A DNA stretch of 64,000 nucleotides from Gammaproteobacteria bacterium (GCA_025359205.1 JANYHD010000040.1:1-64000), one strand, 5' to 3'. Positions 1 through 9,438 are shown, counted from the stretch's first letter. Numbers and translations: made by a program. Notes: generated from the letters alone by a model not told the origin.

Positions 1-177
1 AGCACTACTGCTGGCCACGGCCTCTCTTTGCCTGCCAGTAATGGTGAAGCGACTCTTGCGGACGACCATGCTTTCACCGAGAGCACAGTTTCCCAGGTCC
101 CAGCCATCCGAACCGATGATTACCTGCAAGAAAGTCGCCTATTGGCGCAACACGCCTCAGGCCAATTCGTCTCTTAA
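1..177 (+). CDS. C-terminal end of an unidentified protein (partial at left edge)
   Basis: Frame 1 is open from the first base to a TAA at 175-177, giving 58 residues that end in a polar, charged tail (DDYLQESRLLAQHASGQ). The last 21 bases overlap the 3' end of the convergent membrane-protein gene. The tail resembles generic C-termini of small regulatory or anti-sigma-type proteins, but no family can be named from this fragment. Only the open frame and plausible amino-acid composition support it. Third-position GC is modest, as in the neighbouring gene. It could be a chance open frame. Confidence 0.3.
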   Translation, partial: STTAGHGLSLPASNGEATLADDHAFTESTVSQVPAIRTDDYLQESRLLAQHASGQFVS

Positions 178-1263
178 CCTCCGTGCCGCATCACTCAAGC
201 CCGTATCCCCCGCGTACCGCACCCACCGATCAAGCATCGCTCGCGCCAGGGATCGCCTGCCTGCCGGCACGGCATAGCCTGCGAGCGCCACCATCTCCGC
301 TTCTGACTCTGGCGTAAAATCGGTCACCACTGCCGATACGCTTTCCACCACCGTCAAGGCCAATGACAATCGCTTGACCTGCACCAAATGCGATATCAAC
401 GCGCGCGCTACCGTCGCCAGTCCGCGCCGCTCCGGAAACTGCATCGCCTGATCTACTATGGCGGGCACATCTGCATGCAGGTTGTGCTCACCCGACTCGA
501 GCAGCCACTGCTTTAGAACCTCTCCTGCCCGTGCGGCATTGCTCACCCGCACCAGGCCGTACACCTCATCCATCATCATCTGCCGGCGCCGCGTGTACTC
601 TGACTCTATTTTCTCTGCGCTACGCTCCGGACTCACAAGCGGTTCAAATCCCAACTCATGACGTCTGGCGAAGAGCGCCCCGCCGATGAGCGTGTACAGA
701 CACAGAAGCAACAATTCCCACACGGCATAGCGGATTACGTCCCACACCGGCATGGCCGTTACCACGGCACTGCACGCGGCAATGACGGCCACGGCCACCA
801 CGAGCAACAGGTAGATCCAACCCATGCCCGCAATGACGCGCCACAGGGCCCACGGATTGATCGCGTCGATCACGCGATGAGTCATGGCGAGCACGCCCAC
901 GGAGGCGGGGAACAGCAGCGAGGCCGCAATACCCACCGCCACACGACCCTGACCCGGCACGACACGCATCAAGAACAGCACGCCACCGGCCAATACGGGA
1001 TGAACCCACGGCCGCACCCCACCAAATGGCCCCAGCATCTCCACCGACGCTACCGGCGCATCGCGCACCCCGTGCGCCGCCTGCTCAAGCTGCGCGAAGG
1101 CGTACTTGTTGAGCCAGGAGACAAGAATGAACGTCCCGATAAGCGCAACCAGAGCAAGCGCAGCCGCAACACTCCAAAGCAAGGCCAGCAGCGTCGCCAC
1201 AGCCGCGACAAACAGCAGACTGGTCAGGTGGAACGGCATCGACAGCGCACGCAGTAGAGTCAT
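157..1263 (-). CDS. Conserved-type membrane protein of unknown function
   Basis: A 368-residue protein with about six hydrophobic segments in its first 200 residues: roughly 12-30, 32-50, 87-103, 108-127, 147-171 and 176-198. These are followed by a soluble, helical C-terminal region of about 165 residues rich in Arg, Ala and Glu, beginning around the basic stretch near residue 225. The C-terminal part may be a repeat-type (TPR-like) helical domain facing the cytoplasm, which is inference from helix-like heptads only. No family motif is recognised. Its 3' end overlaps a possible convergent partial gene at the window edge, and the next gene upstream is an exported protein on the same strand, 39 bases away. 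Confidence 0.75.
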   Translation of the reverse strand: MTLLRALSMPFHLTSLLFVAAVATLLALLWSVAAALALVALIGTFILVSWLNKYAFAQLEQAAHGVRDAPVASVEMLGPFGGVRPWVHPVLAGGVLFLMRVVPGQGRVAVGIAASLLFPASVGVLAMTHRVIDAINPWALWRVIAGMGWIYLLLVVAVAVIAACSAVVTAMPVWDVIRYAVWELLLLCLYTLIGGALFARRHELGFEPLVSPERSAEKIESEYTRRRQMMMDEVYGLVRVSNAARAGEVLKQWLLESGEHNLHADVPAIVDQAMQFPERRGLATVARALISHLVQVKRLSLALTVVESVSAVVTDFTPESEAEMVALAGYAVPAGRRSLARAMLDRWVRYAGDTGLSDAARRLRDELA

Positions 1264-1302
1264 AGCTCAGGCCTGATAAGGGTTGTGCGCGGATTGCACC
1301 GG

Positions 1303-1746
1303 TCAAAGAAGCTTGATCACGTGAACAAGGGATTGAAATTTCCAATCGAAGGACGAGGAGTCACTGCCCATCGCCTCGCGCGCCGCATCTGGCGTGCCTA
1401 TAAATGCAGCGCCTTCGTATCCAGTAAATGTCACAAGCTGATCGGCGTGAAGTGCCGGAGTTCCCTGCGACGCACGGAACACAAGTGAGACCAGCTGCGC
1501 TTTCGCGAGCTCTTTACCATCGACTTTGTTTGCTCGAAATGCAGCAGTAAATTGCCCATTCGAGAACTTTGGGTCGGTAACCAGTCGCCCCTCCAACGTT
1601 ACGACTGTGCCAACCGGCTTTCCCAGGCGACCAATCAAGGCTATTTTGTGGTCGTTGATATCGCTCAGCTGAACGTCCTGTGCGTGAAGGGGAAACGGGA
1701 TGGTAAGCAGGAGCGGCGCAATCACGGCGACGAGAATGTGCTTCAT
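1303..1746 (-). CDS. Small exported protein of unknown function
   Basis: A 147-residue protein with a clear N-terminal signal peptide (Lys near the start, a hydrophobic run, then PLHAQ-D as a probable signal peptidase I site near residue 22). The mature part of about 125 residues looks like a single small beta-rich domain (GTVVTLEGRLVTDPKF, ADQLVTFTGYEG), which suggests an OB- or lipocalin-like fold, but this is only an impression. It lies on the same strand as the membrane protein downstream and could be cotranscribed with it. No family is recognised. Confidence 0.7.
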   Translation of the reverse strand: MKHILVAVIAPLLLTIPFPLHAQDVQLSDINDHKIALIGRLGKPVGTVVTLEGRLVTDPKFSNGQFTAAFRANKVDGKELAKAQLVSLVFRASQGTPALHADQLVTFTGYEGAAFIGTPDAAREAMGSDSSSFDWKFQSLVHVIKLL

Positions 1747-1856
1747 ACAAAAGCCCCCAATTCCTTGTGAGTCGGCGGAAGACTTGGCAGCTACAGAGCA
1801 TTGTGGCGGCCTCCGGGACGCAGTGCTCTGGGTTGGAAAGTCATTCGACCGATGGA

Positions 1857-3656
1857 CTAGTTCACCGTCACACTTAACGCTACGGATGCAATGCCGTTCG
1901 CCACAACAACCAGTGAACTCGCGCCGGTGTCCGTGTTCGCCGGAACGTCGAACATCGTGGAGACGATGGTGCTGCCGGTCGCCACGCCCATGGTGCTGTG
2001 GCCGTGAGTGCGTGCGTAGGCCACATGGCCCGATGCCGTATTGGTGATGCGCACGAGCGGATAGTTGGTGGCGGCATTGAGTTCATCGCCGACCGCGGCG
2101 GCCTGCGACAGGCCGTTGAACTGCGTGCCGGAAATGGCGTACGTCGAGCCGCGCGTGACGGCCGCGGGGGAGACAGTGATCGTGGGCGCCCAGGCGGGAT
2201 TGGCATTGCCGTTGCCGGCGTAAACCTGCGTTACGCCCCCGGTCAGGAGGGCTTCACCGCTTGGCAACGGCAGCACGAAGTATTCGGTGCTGCCGCCATT
2301 CGTGGTCAACGCCCCGGTGACGCTTAACGCAGCGCCGTCATATTCATAGAAGCGGCCCGAGAGCGTGGCCACCAGTACATGACCGGAGGGCAGTAAGGCA
2401 GCGCTCGAATCGCCGGCGTCGTCGCCCGCGCCGAAATCGGGGCCGGCGGTGAACGTACCTGGATTCGCAGGCGTCGCGCCTGGGGTGTAAAGGGCAGTGT
2501 GTGCGACGCTTGCGCCCGTGGCGGCACCGGTCGCAAACACGCGGCCGTCGGGAAGCAGCAACGCGGGACCGGTTTCGCCCGGCGGCAAGTAGACGCCCGC
2601 CGGTCCTGGACCATAGGTGATCCCTCCGACGACCTGAACCGGTGCCGGGCCATAGCTCAGACCTAGGGGTGAGCTCGTGGGTGAGGTCAAGCCGGCTGGG
2701 GTACTGCCGTCGCTGTACCACTGCGCAGTGACCGGATCGAAGTGTTCGGCGTGGGGCGTATTGCCGACGTCGATCGTAAAGATGGCGCCACCTGGAAGCA
2801 GCGTCCAACCTTCTTCGGCGAAGTCGTCCGCCTTGCCCGTATTCGGCACGGAGCTCCAGGTCAGGGCGGATGGGTCGAGTCGCCACATATCCCTGCCGAG
2901 CTTGTCGCCGAAGACGAAGCTGCCATCGGGCATCACGATGGATGTCACATCGCCGATATAGGCAATGCCTGGAGGTGGAGCGATCATCGTCCAGTGGTCG
3001 GTTACCGGGTCATAAATGGCCGACATGTTGGTCAGGCCGCTGGGTGCGAACGGCAGTTGGTATTGGTTCTGGTTGTATTCGCCGCCGACGAACAGGACTC
3101 GGCCATCCGCCAGCACGACTTCCGAACTGGCATAGGGCGCGTAGCCGGCCGGCGGGCTCGACAGCAGGCTCCAGGTCCCGTTGACGTATGAGCCACTCGA
3201 GTCAGGCGCCAGCCTGTAGAACACGCTGGCGTCGTTGATCGACTGCATCATGACGCTGCCATCGGTCAGCAGCATGGTGAGTCCGCCAGCCACCGGCGGC
3301 TGGTTGGCGAGGACCGTGAACGGCGAGGGCGCGCAGGTGATGGCGACATCGGTGACGTTCGCGGCGCCCACGGTGCCGGAACCGCGGGTGACGATGCAAT
3401 TCTGTGTCGGGGAGGAGGGTTGTGTCTTCACCGTCACTGCGAATGTGGATCCGCTGGCGAGCGATGTTCCAAAAGTAAACGCACCGTCCGCGGAAACCGG
3501 CAGTTCGCCGCCATTGTTCTGCAATATCAGGCCCGAGCCCGTTAGCCCCGTGACCATGCCGCCTATGCTGTACGTCACACTACCGCCGCCACCACCACCG
3601 CCGCAGGCGGATACGATCAGTGCCAGGCCGATAAGCAAGCTCTTTGGACGCCTCAT
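1857..3656 (-). CDS. Exported Kelch/galactose-oxidase-like beta-propeller lipoprotein
   Basis: A 599-residue protein. The start chosen is the ATG whose product begins with a lipoprotein signal: a hydrophobic core ending in VSACGG, with Cys at about residue 18 followed by a glycine linker. Residues 28-110 look like a small beta domain with a Cys pair (QNCIVTRG...AITCAP), as often seen in repeat-containing Xanthomonadales lipoproteins. Residues of about 115-490 hold Kelch-type repeats with the typical spacing (DGRVLFVGGEYN, PDGSFVFG, LLPDGRVFATGAATG, LLPSGHVLVA, PSGEALLTGG). The C-terminal 100 residues resemble the IPT/Ig-like or DUF1929-type domain that closes galactose-oxidase-like proteins. 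Enzyme activity cannot be claimed, because the Cys-Tyr copper site was not identified. It is the only gene in its transcript as far as can be seen. Confidence 0.8.
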   Translation of the reverse strand: MRRPKSLLIGLALIVSACGGGGGGGSVTYSIGGMVTGLTGSGLILQNNGGELPVSADGAFTFGTSLASGSTFAVTVKTQPSSPTQNCIVTRGSGTVGAANVTDVAITCAPSPFTVLANQPPVAGGLTMLLTDGSVMMQSINDASVFYRLAPDSSGSYVNGTWSLLSSPPAGYAPYASSEVVLADGRVLFVGGEYNQNQYQLPFAPSGLTNMSAIYDPVTDHWTMIAPPPGIAYIGDVTSIVMPDGSFVFGDKLGRDMWRLDPSALTWSSVPNTGKADDFAEEGWTLLPGGAIFTIDVGNTPHAEHFDPVTAQWYSDGSTPAGLTSPTSSPLGLSYGPAPVQVVGGITYGPGPAGVYLPPGETGPALLLPDGRVFATGAATGASVAHTALYTPGATPANPGTFTAGPDFGAGDDAGDSSAALLPSGHVLVATLSGRFYEYDGAALSVTGALTTNGGSTEYFVLPLPSGEALLTGGVTQVYAGNGNANPAWAPTITVSPAAVTRGSTYAISGTQFNGLSQAAAVGDELNAATNYPLVRITNTASGHVAYARTHGHSTMGVATGSTIVSTMFDVPANTDTGASSLVVVANGIASVALSVTVN

Positions 3657-3826
3657 GATCACCCCCACGGCAGCAGTGTGCCGCTGGAGCCCGTTGTAGC
3701 GCAATGCGATTCGGTGCGCATGAGTGCTTCGGGCTGGAGTTGGCGCGGCGAGAAAGCCCTGATACCGTCACCGTCTGGCTTGGCGCCGATGCCAGGCGTG
3801 CATGACCGACTCGGAGGACCTGCATT

Positions 3827-5188
3827 GTGCCCACCACTGCATCCGCAAGCCGTATGCGCGAGCTCAAGGAGCGTGAGGACGCGCGCTACCACGCGGCCCG
3901 CCCGAAATCCACCGCGCTTCGCCAGCGTGCATCTGCCGTGATGCCCAACGGCGTGCCCATGGCCTGGATGCGTGGCAGTTACCACCACGAACCTCCATGG
4001 GTTGCTGGTGCCGCGGGTGCGCACTTTACGGATGTCGACGGTTTCAGCTATGCGGATTTCAACATCGCTGACATGTCGATGTTCTGCGGCTATGCCCCGG
4101 CGCCGGTGGTACGCGCCACGCATGAGGCGATGCTGCGCGGCAATCAATTCATGTTGCCCGTGGAAGACGCGATTGTGGTGGCCGAAGAACTCGGCAGACG
4201 CTTCGGTCTGCCGCAGTGGCAGTTCACATCCTCGGCCTCGCAGGCCAATATGGAGGCGATCCGCATCGCGCGCGTGGCGACCGGCCGCGAGAAAGTGCTG
4301 GTGTTTGACGGAAAATACCACGGCCACCTCGATCAAACGCTGGTGGCGCTTGATGACACCGGACAGGTCATTCCCGAGGAACGCGGCCTGTCGTCTTTGG
4401 GCGCGGCACAGTCCGTCGTAGTGCCGTTCAACGATTCCGAGGCGTTGCGCGCGGCGCTGCAGCGGGGAGACATAGCGCTCGTGATGACCGAGCCTGCGCT
4501 GACCAACAACCACGTCCTCATTCTGCCTGATCCCGGCTTTCACGTTGCGCTGCGCGCACTCACGCGTGAGGCCGGTGCGCTGCTCTGCATCGACGAGACC
4601 CACACTCAGGTCGTGGGTCCAGGAGGGTTGACACGCGCGTGGGGTCTCCAGCCCGACCTGGTCACTGCGGGCAAATCCATCGCAGCGGGAGTGCCATTGG
4701 GAGCGTGGGGCATGTGCGCTGAGCTCGCCGATCTGATGACGCAACGCAAGGGTCCCGACGGCGAGCGTGACGGACTGATTGCCACGGGCGGCACGCTGTT
4801 CGGTAACCCGCTCGGGCTGGCGGCAGCACGCGCCGCAATGCTGGAGGTGCTGACGCCACAGGCCTACGCACACACACAGGCGCTCGGCACGGAGCTGGCC
4901 GCCGGCATGCGCGCTGCCGTGCAGCGTGCCGGCCTGCCCTGGTACATCCACGAACTTGGCCCGCGCGCGGGATATGTATTCGCGCCGCAACCCCCGCGCA
5001 ACGCCGCCGAGGCGCGCGCCGTGCAGGACGATACGCTGGCTCGCCTGATCCGCGTGTGGCTTGCCAACCGGGGCGTGTGGGAGGCGATCGTGGGAGCGGG
5101 CCCCACGGTGCCGGTGCCGGCTGTGCGTGAGGATGTGGCGCTTTACCTGGAGGCGTTTGACGGCCTGCTGCAGGCATTGGTGCGCTAG
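3827..5188 (+). CDS. Class III PLP-dependent aminotransferase, glutamate-1-semialdehyde-aminomutase-like
   Basis: A 453-residue fold-type I PLP enzyme. The PLP lysine is K283 in the TAGKSIAAGVP context and the preceding pyridine-binding acid is D256 in LLCIDETHT. The substrate-side region carries FDGKYHGH at about 160-167. This matches class III aminotransferases of the HemL-like subgroup, but the protein has an N-terminal extension and is not expected to be the housekeeping haem enzyme. The substrate is therefore open (an amino acid or amine). The GTG start at 3827 is supported by a GGAGG box about nine bases upstream. The gene is monocistronic in its context: divergent from the Kelch lipoprotein and convergent, with only six bases between stops, with the following peptidase-like gene. 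Confidence 0.85.
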   Translation: MPTTASASRMRELKEREDARYHAARPKSTALRQRASAVMPNGVPMAWMRGSYHHEPPWVAGAAGAHFTDVDGFSYADFNIADMSMFCGYAPAPVVRATHEAMLRGNQFMLPVEDAIVVAEELGRRFGLPQWQFTSSASQANMEAIRIARVATGREKVLVFDGKYHGHLDQTLVALDDTGQVIPEERGLSSLGAAQSVVVPFNDSEALRAALQRGDIALVMTEPALTNNHVLILPDPGFHVALRALTREAGALLCIDETHTQVVGPGGLTRAWGLQPDLVTAGKSIAAGVPLGAWGMCAELADLMTQRKGPDGERDGLIATGGTLFGNPLGLAAARAAMLEVLTPQAYAHTQALGTELAAGMRAAVQRAGLPWYIHELGPRAGYVFAPQPPRNAAEARAVQDDTLARLIRVWLANRGVWEAIVGAGPTVPVPAVREDVALYLEAFDGLLQALVR

Positions 5189-5194
5189 CAGAAG

Positions 5195-6604
5195 TTACTG
5201 GTGACTGGAGAAATGAAGTATTGCGTCCGCTCGCGATCGAACGTCCGGGGATGAACTCATTTTCTTGAGTTCTTCCGCGAGCGCATGTGCTTTCGCCAGA
5301 TCTCCCAACCGCAAATAGGCAAAGGCGCGCAGATAGACGAGATAGTCTCGTTGGTCATCCGATTTGACAGAGGTGATCGTACCAGCCGTAGCCAACGCCT
5401 CGTTGAATTGACCCTGGCTCAGTTGCAGGTTGGCCAGCGTCAGCCGCGCGTCCACGTTGCCCGGATCCTGTCCGAGCAGCGCCGTCAATGCCGCGGCAGA
5501 AGCTTCCGGCTTATCGCCCCGCGCGAGTTGCGCGTAATCCAATAGCAGCCTTGGATTGCGGCTGCCCAGGTCAAATGCCTTGCCGAAATCCTCCGCGGCC
5601 TCGCCCGGCTTGCCGTTGCGCCATGCGAGGTAACCCAGACTCGCCCACGGCTCAGGACGCTTGGGGTCTTCGCGCGCGAGTTCCTCGAAGCGGGTGCGGG
5701 CATCGGCCTGCCGGCCCTGCAGGCCCAGCAGCAACTCGGCCAGCGCCTCATGTACTTCAAACATGTCAGCGGGCTGGCTATTCAATTTCTCCGTGGCATC
5801 GAGCCTGATCTTTACTATCAGCTTCCTGAAGTAGGGTCCCCGAATGTAAGTCTTCAATTCGCTCTCAAGTTCGGCAAACGGCATCCCATAGGTCGTCTCC
5901 AGCGCCTGCACCGAAGGCGTGCCGCTGCTCAGGGCGGGCAGCAGCCCCCAGAACTTGGACCGATATTTGTCCGTGGTGGCCAGCATGTGCACAAAAGCCC
6001 AGCTCTGGTTGTAAAGGCTGCCCGCCTGCTTGGCTTCGTTGTAATAGGGCGAACTCTGGTCCGCAGCAAGAATGGTCTCCATGGGCACCCATGGATCGCG
6101 ATTCAGAGCCTGCAGGCGACCGATCAGGGTATCGCCGAATACCGTTTCATTCCCGACCGAGTGAAGCGTGGAAAACAGTTCCGCCACACCTTCCTCGAGC
6201 CACGGCGGCAACGAGTACCCGGCGTGCCTGAGTTCCAGGTGCGTATATTCGTGCGTGGCGGTCCGCGAACTTTCCTCGCCCAGTTTGCCCACGACTATGA
6301 GATCGAGGTCGGACCGGTGTGCGTAGTAGGCCGTGGCGAACGCATTGAGGCGGTAGGGTTCGTATTCTTTTTCAGTGCCAAATACCACCACGGAAATTGG
6401 CACTGATTTTTCTGGCGCCGCTCCCGTGAGCTGGATGAAGAAGCCGCGTACCCGTTCGAACTGGTTGAGGACGTCGCGAGTCTCGCGTTCGCTGGCGGTC
6501 GAGTAGGCGCGAAAGTTCTGGTTCTGCATCGTGATCCACGCCGACTGCCCGGACACGGCCGCCGTGGATAGCAGAAAGACGAGGATCGACAACGCGCGGA
6601 GCAT
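5195..6604 (-). CDS. Exported gluzincin-like peptidase (DUF1570/MA family) with TPR repeats
   Basis: A 469-residue protein from the ATG that gives a good signal peptide (hydrophobic run ending AAVSGQS). A 20-residue-longer GTG start at 6664 is open but would bury the signal. The HExxH-type motif HEYTHLELR with the downstream LPPWLEEGVAELF (glutamate as third ligand) marks a zinc peptidase domain of the MA clan within the first half. The C-terminal half has several TPR-like units (KRPEPWASLGYLAWRNG, NPRLLLDYAQLARG, GNVDARLTLANLQLSQG). The family is usually exported and its substrates are unknown. Zinc peptidase activity is inferred from motif preservation only. Confidence 0.8.
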   Translation of the reverse strand: MLRALSILVFLLSTAAVSGQSAWITMQNQNFRAYSTASERETRDVLNQFERVRGFFIQLTGAAPEKSVPISVVVFGTEKEYEPYRLNAFATAYYAHRSDLDLIVVGKLGEESSRTATHEYTHLELRHAGYSLPPWLEEGVAELFSTLHSVGNETVFGDTLIGRLQALNRDPWVPMETILAADQSSPYYNEAKQAGSLYNQSWAFVHMLATTDKYRSKFWGLLPALSSGTPSVQALETTYGMPFAELESELKTYIRGPYFRKLIVKIRLDATEKLNSQPADMFEVHEALAELLLGLQGRQADARTRFEELAREDPKRPEPWASLGYLAWRNGKPGEAAEDFGKAFDLGSRNPRLLLDYAQLARGDKPEASAAALTALLGQDPGNVDARLTLANLQLSQGQFNEALATAGTITSVKSDDQRDYLVYLRAFAYLRLGDLAKAHALAEELKKMSSSPDVRSRADAILHFSSHQ

Positions 6605-6797
6605 GCGCGAAAGGCTATCAGGATTGCGGGCAAGAATGGAATGGCGATGGGAGTAGAGGGGCACTCAACGCATTAGGAGTGACTACCCTATGGGATCAGT
6701 CCCGATTGCAAGAAGCCCCGGCGCGACACCAGGGCTCGTGTGCCTTCAGGAAGTGCGTTCCGATGACTCCCAACCGGTAGGATAAATCCGGTTCACT

Positions 6798-7355
6798 TCA
6801 CTTGCTACTTGCGGTGGCTTTGGAGTCCTGTTGCCCCGTCAGGGCGGCAGCAACGCCATCGGCAAAAACAGGTTCAATGTCCTCCATTCTCGTGCTGCCA
6901 CCATAAATGCCACCCCATGCGAAGGTCTTGGCAATGTTGAACTCGGCAAGCCGCCTTCCGTCTGACGCATCTGTCACTGTAACGGTTGCATCGATATGAA
7001 TCTGCCCCAGGCCGGCCAGCATGGCCCGAGCAAATGCACTGCCACGCTGATATCGCGTGATGAAAACGGTCACCGTTGCTTCGTGGGCATCATTATTCGC
7101 CGTGTTCTTTACACGCCGCTCCTCCAGCCGACTGTTGATGAGCTGGGTAAGTCGGGTTCTATCCATGTCCTCCATCTTGGCCGCCGCATCCGACGTGACT
7201 TTCACCTGCGCGTGATCGTCTGTATCGATTCGATACTGAACTGCCATCTCCTTGTTGTAGGTGGGTTTGGGGGCCGTACCAGCACATCCTGCCAGCACTG
7301 CGACACACAGGATGGCGCCCCAGATCGATACGCTGCGATACTTGGATCGACACAT
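6798..7355 (-). CDS. DUF4410-type outer-membrane/periplasmic lipoprotein
   Basis: A 185-residue lipoprotein. The signal ends in the lipobox LAGCAG with Cys at about residue 23. The mature protein contains the pattern seen in DUF4410 proteins: a conserved R-L near residue 68, VTVFITRYQRGSAFARAMLAGLG at about 96-118, and a closing beta region (VTDASDGRRLAEFNIAKTF). The family is annotated as lipoproteins of unknown function in many proteobacteria. The gene stands alone, with about 190 bases upstream before the next coding trace. Family assignment is from memory of the motif pattern and is moderately secure. Confidence 0.7.
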   Translation of the reverse strand: MCRSKYRSVSIWGAILCVAVLAGCAGTAPKPTYNKEMAVQYRIDTDDHAQVKVTSDAAAKMEDMDRTRLTQLINSRLEERRVKNTANNDAHEATVTVFITRYQRGSAFARAMLAGLGQIHIDATVTVTDASDGRRLAEFNIAKTFAWGGIYGGSTRMEDIEPVFADGVAAALTGQQDSKATASSK

Positions 7356-7563
7356 GATCGAGTTCTCCCCTTGCTTATCTAGTTGGCGTACTTCAAATCA
7401 CGCAATAGCTGCGCCCAGTACGCTACCGCTCTAAACATGACCGCCAGCCGGTCCGGACCAGCAATATTGGACGACAAGCGCGCCTACAGACCTATTACCG
7501 GCAACATACAGCTGGGATACAGCAGCCTTCTGAGGGCAAGAAAACCGCATCAACTCACGGGTC

Positions 7564-8060
7564 TCATTCCGGCGGCGGATCCGGATCTTTGCCCGCCGCA
7601 ATCAACGCCATGCGAGAGACATCCTGTTCGCGCCGATTGCCGGCGCACCAGGTCAGATACTTCTGTGCAAGCGCGAGGTCGGTGAAATCCAGGGTCAAAA
7701 GGATCCTTGATCGACAGTTGAACACCCGCCGCGCCTCCACGGCCGCCTGCCACTGCGGAGAATCCTTGGACCACACGCTTCGCGATGGCTGCGCCAACCA
7801 TCTCAGTAATGTAGGTATCGCCGCGCATCATCGCGCTGGCGGCGCCGCGACAGTTGCCGACTATCTCAGAGCGCTGCAGCCGCTCGCCTCGGCATCCATT
7901 GGAGGCCACGCTGTACGCGGGAACGGCCAGCGCTGCGAGAGCGCCAACAGACGAAGTCTCTGCCTCGACGAGGTTCATCAACTTGGTTTGGGCGGTGGCG
8001 CGGCTCAGCCCGGCGATCAGCGTCGAGTAATAGACATCGAAGCGGTCTGATTGGTCATTC
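7564..8060 (-). pseudogene. Frameshifted remnant of a small unknown gene
   Basis: Two adjacent reading frames on the minus strand read like one interrupted protein. The upstream frame (about 8060 down to 7780) encodes DVYYSTLIAGLSRATAQ, then a Cys-containing segment (LQRSEIVGNCRGAAS) and TEMVGAAIAKR. The other frame continues from about 7780 to a TGA at 7564-7566 with WSKDSPQWQAAVEARRVF, then TLDFTDLALAQKYLTW and a Pro-rich end. The switch seems to lie around 7770-7785. No good start codon with a Shine-Dalgarno box is seen at the 5' end of the first frame, so the start may also be lost. The family is not recognised. An assembly error is an alternative explanation for the frameshift. Confidence 0.4.
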
Positions 8061-8107
8061 GCTGCAAGCGCAGAGCTCTGGCGGCTCGTCGAAATAATCC
8101 TGCCCGC

Positions 8108-9334
8108 TCAGTCGATCTGGCGTTCGCCCGAGGCAAATGCCAGGTAGATGATTGCGCCGAGCAAGGCGACGCCGGCCATCAGATAAAACGGAGCCGAGTA
8201 GCTCCCGGTGCGGTCGACCAGCCACCCCGTGATCAAGACGCCCAAGATACCCGGCAGTGTCGCGAAAGTGTTGCTGATTCCCCAGATCACATCTGCAAAG
8301 CGCGGAGCGATGTCGAAGGGGTTGGGCGCAAAGCCAGCCAGGCTGAATGCCAACGACCCAGTCGCACAGCACATCAGTACTGCGCCTGTGGTGACCGAGC
8401 CTGCGCCCGGTATTTGGAGCAGAAAGATAGCCGTGCCGCCGAAAGCGATCGTCTGCATCAGCTTGCGCACGAAAGTCGGGCTGCGCCCCGCGCGCAGCAG
8501 GTAATCGGCCCAATGCCCCGCAACGTTGGCCATCAGGAAGCTTGTCAGCCACGGCGCTGCAGAGAACAGGCCGGCGTTCGCAATACTCACATTGAAAGTG
8601 GCCTTGAAATAGCTCGGCAACCATGCGAGTAGCACGTAGAGGGACCAGTTGTTGCAGAAGTGGGCCACGACGATCGCCCAGACCGGTGATGAGCGCACAA
8701 GCTTGCCCCAGGGAATGGCCGCGTGCGCCGTTGCATCCGGTGGTTCGACGCCGTAGCCGCCGCGGACTCCCGCGAACCACATGATTACCCAAAGAATCCC
8801 AAGCGCGCCGAAGGCGTAGAACGGCACTGGCCACCCGAATGTGTGCACCAACCAGCCGGTCGCAGGCAGCGAAAACACCGTACCCAGGTAGATTGTGCTC
8901 GTGATCAGCGCGACCGCACGCGACCGGTGCAACGGCGGTACCCAACGTCCAACCATGTTGATCGCCGCCGGAAAGACGGCCGCCTCGCCCAGTCCGAGTG
9001 CGATTCGCGTGCCGACGAGCGCTGACAGTGAGAACAGCGCTGCCGGCGGAGTCAGTGCCGTGAACAGCGACCACCAGACGACTGCGATGCCCAATACAAT
9101 TTTGCCGCCGTAGCGATTGGCGAGCGCGCCACTCGCGAGCATCAGCACCATGTAGCCAATGAAGAACGAGGACAACACGAGGCCCTTTTGAGTCTCGGTC
9201 CAACCAAACTGCGCCCTCATGGCGATTGCGCCGACGGAAATATTCGTCCGATCGATGTATGAGATAAAGGTGGCCGCACACAGCAGCAACACGACCGTGT
9301 AGTACGCGGGCCAGCGGGCGCGGTGGTTGGTCAC
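8108..9334 (-). CDS. MFS transporter of the anion:cation symporter (ACS) family
   Basis: A 408-residue, twelve-helix major facilitator. The first helix carries the ACS-type signature FISYIDRTNISVG, and later ones carry the loop 2-3 motif G.LANRYGGK and the typical NNWSLYVLLAWLPSYF around residue 235. ACS members carry organic acids such as hexuronates, galactonate, glucarate, phthalate or tartrate. The particular substrate cannot be read from sequence. The GTG start at 9334 is preferred over a 33-codon-longer ORF because it has a GGGGAG box nine bases upstream and removes an Arg-rich leader. The next coding trace downstream is a gene remnant. It is far (14 kb) from the galactose locus that lacks a transporter. 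Confidence 0.88.
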   Translation of the reverse strand: MTNHRARWPAYYTVVLLLCAATFISYIDRTNISVGAIAMRAQFGWTETQKGLVLSSFFIGYMVLMLASGALANRYGGKIVLGIAVVWWSLFTALTPPAALFSLSALVGTRIALGLGEAAVFPAAINMVGRWVPPLHRSRAVALITSTIYLGTVFSLPATGWLVHTFGWPVPFYAFGALGILWVIMWFAGVRGGYGVEPPDATAHAAIPWGKLVRSSPVWAIVVAHFCNNWSLYVLLAWLPSYFKATFNVSIANAGLFSAAPWLTSFLMANVAGHWADYLLRAGRSPTFVRKLMQTIAFGGTAIFLLQIPGAGSVTTGAVLMCCATGSLAFSLAGFAPNPFDIAPRFADVIWGISNTFATLPGILGVLITGWLVDRTGSYSAPFYLMAGVALLGAIIYLAFASGERQID

Positions 9335-9360
9335 GACATGCGGCTCCCCAATCGCGGGCG

Positions 9361-9438
9361 CTAGGGCGCCGCGGCGCGCTGGGACCCAGCCACGACTGCC
9401 GCAAGCAGGAAAGCGGTAATCACGCACTTCCATTTCAT
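9361..9438 (-). other. 25-codon ORF consisting of a bare signal peptide (possible gene remnant or leader)
   Basis: An ATG at 9438 with a GGAG box eight bases upstream opens a 25-codon frame. Its product is a textbook export signal: two Lys at the start, a hydrophobic core (ITAFLLAAVVAG) and a polar AAA-P end, followed at once by a stop. It sits just upstream of the MFS start on the same strand. It may be the surviving 5' end of a deleted exported-protein gene, or a translated leader for the transporter. Nothing distinguishes these, and chance cannot be excluded. Confidence 0.3.

Noticed and set aside
3659-4990. 443-codon minus-strand open frame opposite the class III aminotransferase gene
   Set aside because: The plus-strand gene has PLP motifs and a good ribosome site; the antisense product is low in hydrophobic core and looks like a shadow.
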